Positions 63,914 through 64,000 of a stretch of DNA of 64,000 bases are shown here, in pieces. Origin of the DNA: CAYPEL01 sp036479985 (lineage in GTDB: Bacteria > Pseudomonadota > Gammaproteobacteria > DSM-19610). Positions within the stretch are counted from its first letter, which is position 1. Every line of letters begins with the position of its first letter. The notes under the pieces were generated by a model. That model was given only the letters and a program-made list of their open reading frames with translations. It searched no databases and was not told the origin of the DNA. A program made the translations under genes and the position numbers. Location: the NCBI GenBank assembly GCA_965224815.1, contig CBDDAF010000003.1, positions 1,922,001 to 1,986,000 of the forward strand, read 5' to 3'.

Positions 63914-64000
63914 CTAATTCTGTTTCCGTAAAACGAGTGGGCACAGTAAAAACCCTGCCAGTACACCTGGCGCTACTGTCCATGCCAACGCGTGTAGGGC
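63914..64000 (-). CDS. C-terminal end of a probable MMPL/RND-family exporter (cut by window edge)
   Basis: The minus strand from the edge reads 28 codons then TAG (63914-63916). The hydrophobic end (WTVAPGVLAGFLLCPLVLRK) resembles the last membrane helix of MMPL-type lipid exporters, which accompany aryl-polyene clusters. Too short to be sure; the gene body lies outside the window. Confidence 0.4.
   Translation of the reverse strand, partial: ALHALAWTVAPGVLAGFLLCPLVLRKQN

Noticed and set aside
1..64000. CRISPR arrays, tRNA or rRNA genes, insertion sequences
   Set aside because: No regularly spaced repeats, no cloverleaf or rRNA-like sequence and no transposase were recognised. The dispersed palindromes are not regularly spaced.

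Overview
This window is the chromosomal origin region of a gammaproteobacterium that I cannot place to genus. The order gyrB-recF-dnaN-dnaA | rpmH-rnpA-yidD-yidC-mnmE-mnmG-rsmG-parA-parB-atpIBEFHAGDC-glmU-glmS is the Pseudomonas/Chromatiales-type arrangement. Perfect DnaA boxes lie on both sides of dnaA, and two parS sites lie inside recF. Base composition is moderate, dropping to AT-rich in two places: a cassette-like block at 25.5-28.4 kb and the secondary-metabolite locus from 50 kb on.

Layout. 1-4.8 kb (minus): gyrB (cut by the left edge), recF, dnaN, dnaA. 4.9-23.8 kb (plus): ribosomal protein L34, RNase P protein, membrane insertion, tRNA modification, rRNA methylation, chromosome partition, the complete F-type ATP synthase operon, and glmU (interrupted by a frameshift) with glmS. 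24-25.4 kb: two unrecognised conserved-looking genes. 25.5-28.4 kb: what looks like a decayed integron, with a remnant of an integron integrase on the minus strand facing a run of small plus-strand genes separated by attC-like sites. These genes encode a membrane protein, a frameshifted HEPN-like protein, a Lys-rich microprotein, an RHH/ParE toxin-antitoxin pair and a VOC protein. 28.4-50.8 kb: mixed housekeeping and accessory genes (chromate transporter, HPP protein, PilZ, a lone sucC, LplT, YcgN, MOSC, two adjacent membrane GTPases, a tail-anchored response regulator, rhodanese, RsmJ, UvrD, a Sel1 protein, a PAS-GGDEF-EAL protein, a TRAP binding protein, a PlsC acyltransferase).

51-64 kb is the most interesting part. 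It is a divergently arranged biosynthetic locus. A free-standing carrier protein, a condensation-like acyltransferase, a stand-alone amino-acid adenylating enzyme and an acyl-CoA dehydrogenase-like enzyme form the set that in prodigiosin and pyoluteorin pathways makes pyrrolyl-2-carboxyl-S-PCP from proline. They sit beside an aryl-polyene-like fatty-acid-type set: ketosynthase, Cys-less chain-length-factor-like partner, hot-dog dehydratase, FabG-like reductase. The locus also has an FAD enzyme with flavin-halogenase signatures, a C/O-methyltransferase, an ICMT-like membrane methyltransferase, a lipoprotein, an OmpV/MipA-like outer-membrane protein and, at the right edge, what looks like the end of an MMPL exporter. 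My inference is a pyrrole-headed, possibly halogenated, envelope-associated polyene lipid. Substrate and product are not proven by the sequence.

A family of about 60-bp palindromes (eight good copies, 7-40 kb) recurs between genes. Several copies carry a shared asymmetric tail, and two copies supply the stop codon of the neighbouring gene. Three genes (glmU, the HEPN-like cassette gene, the first GTPase) are broken by single-base frameshifts. Because glmU is normally essential, consensus errors in the sequence must be considered for all three.
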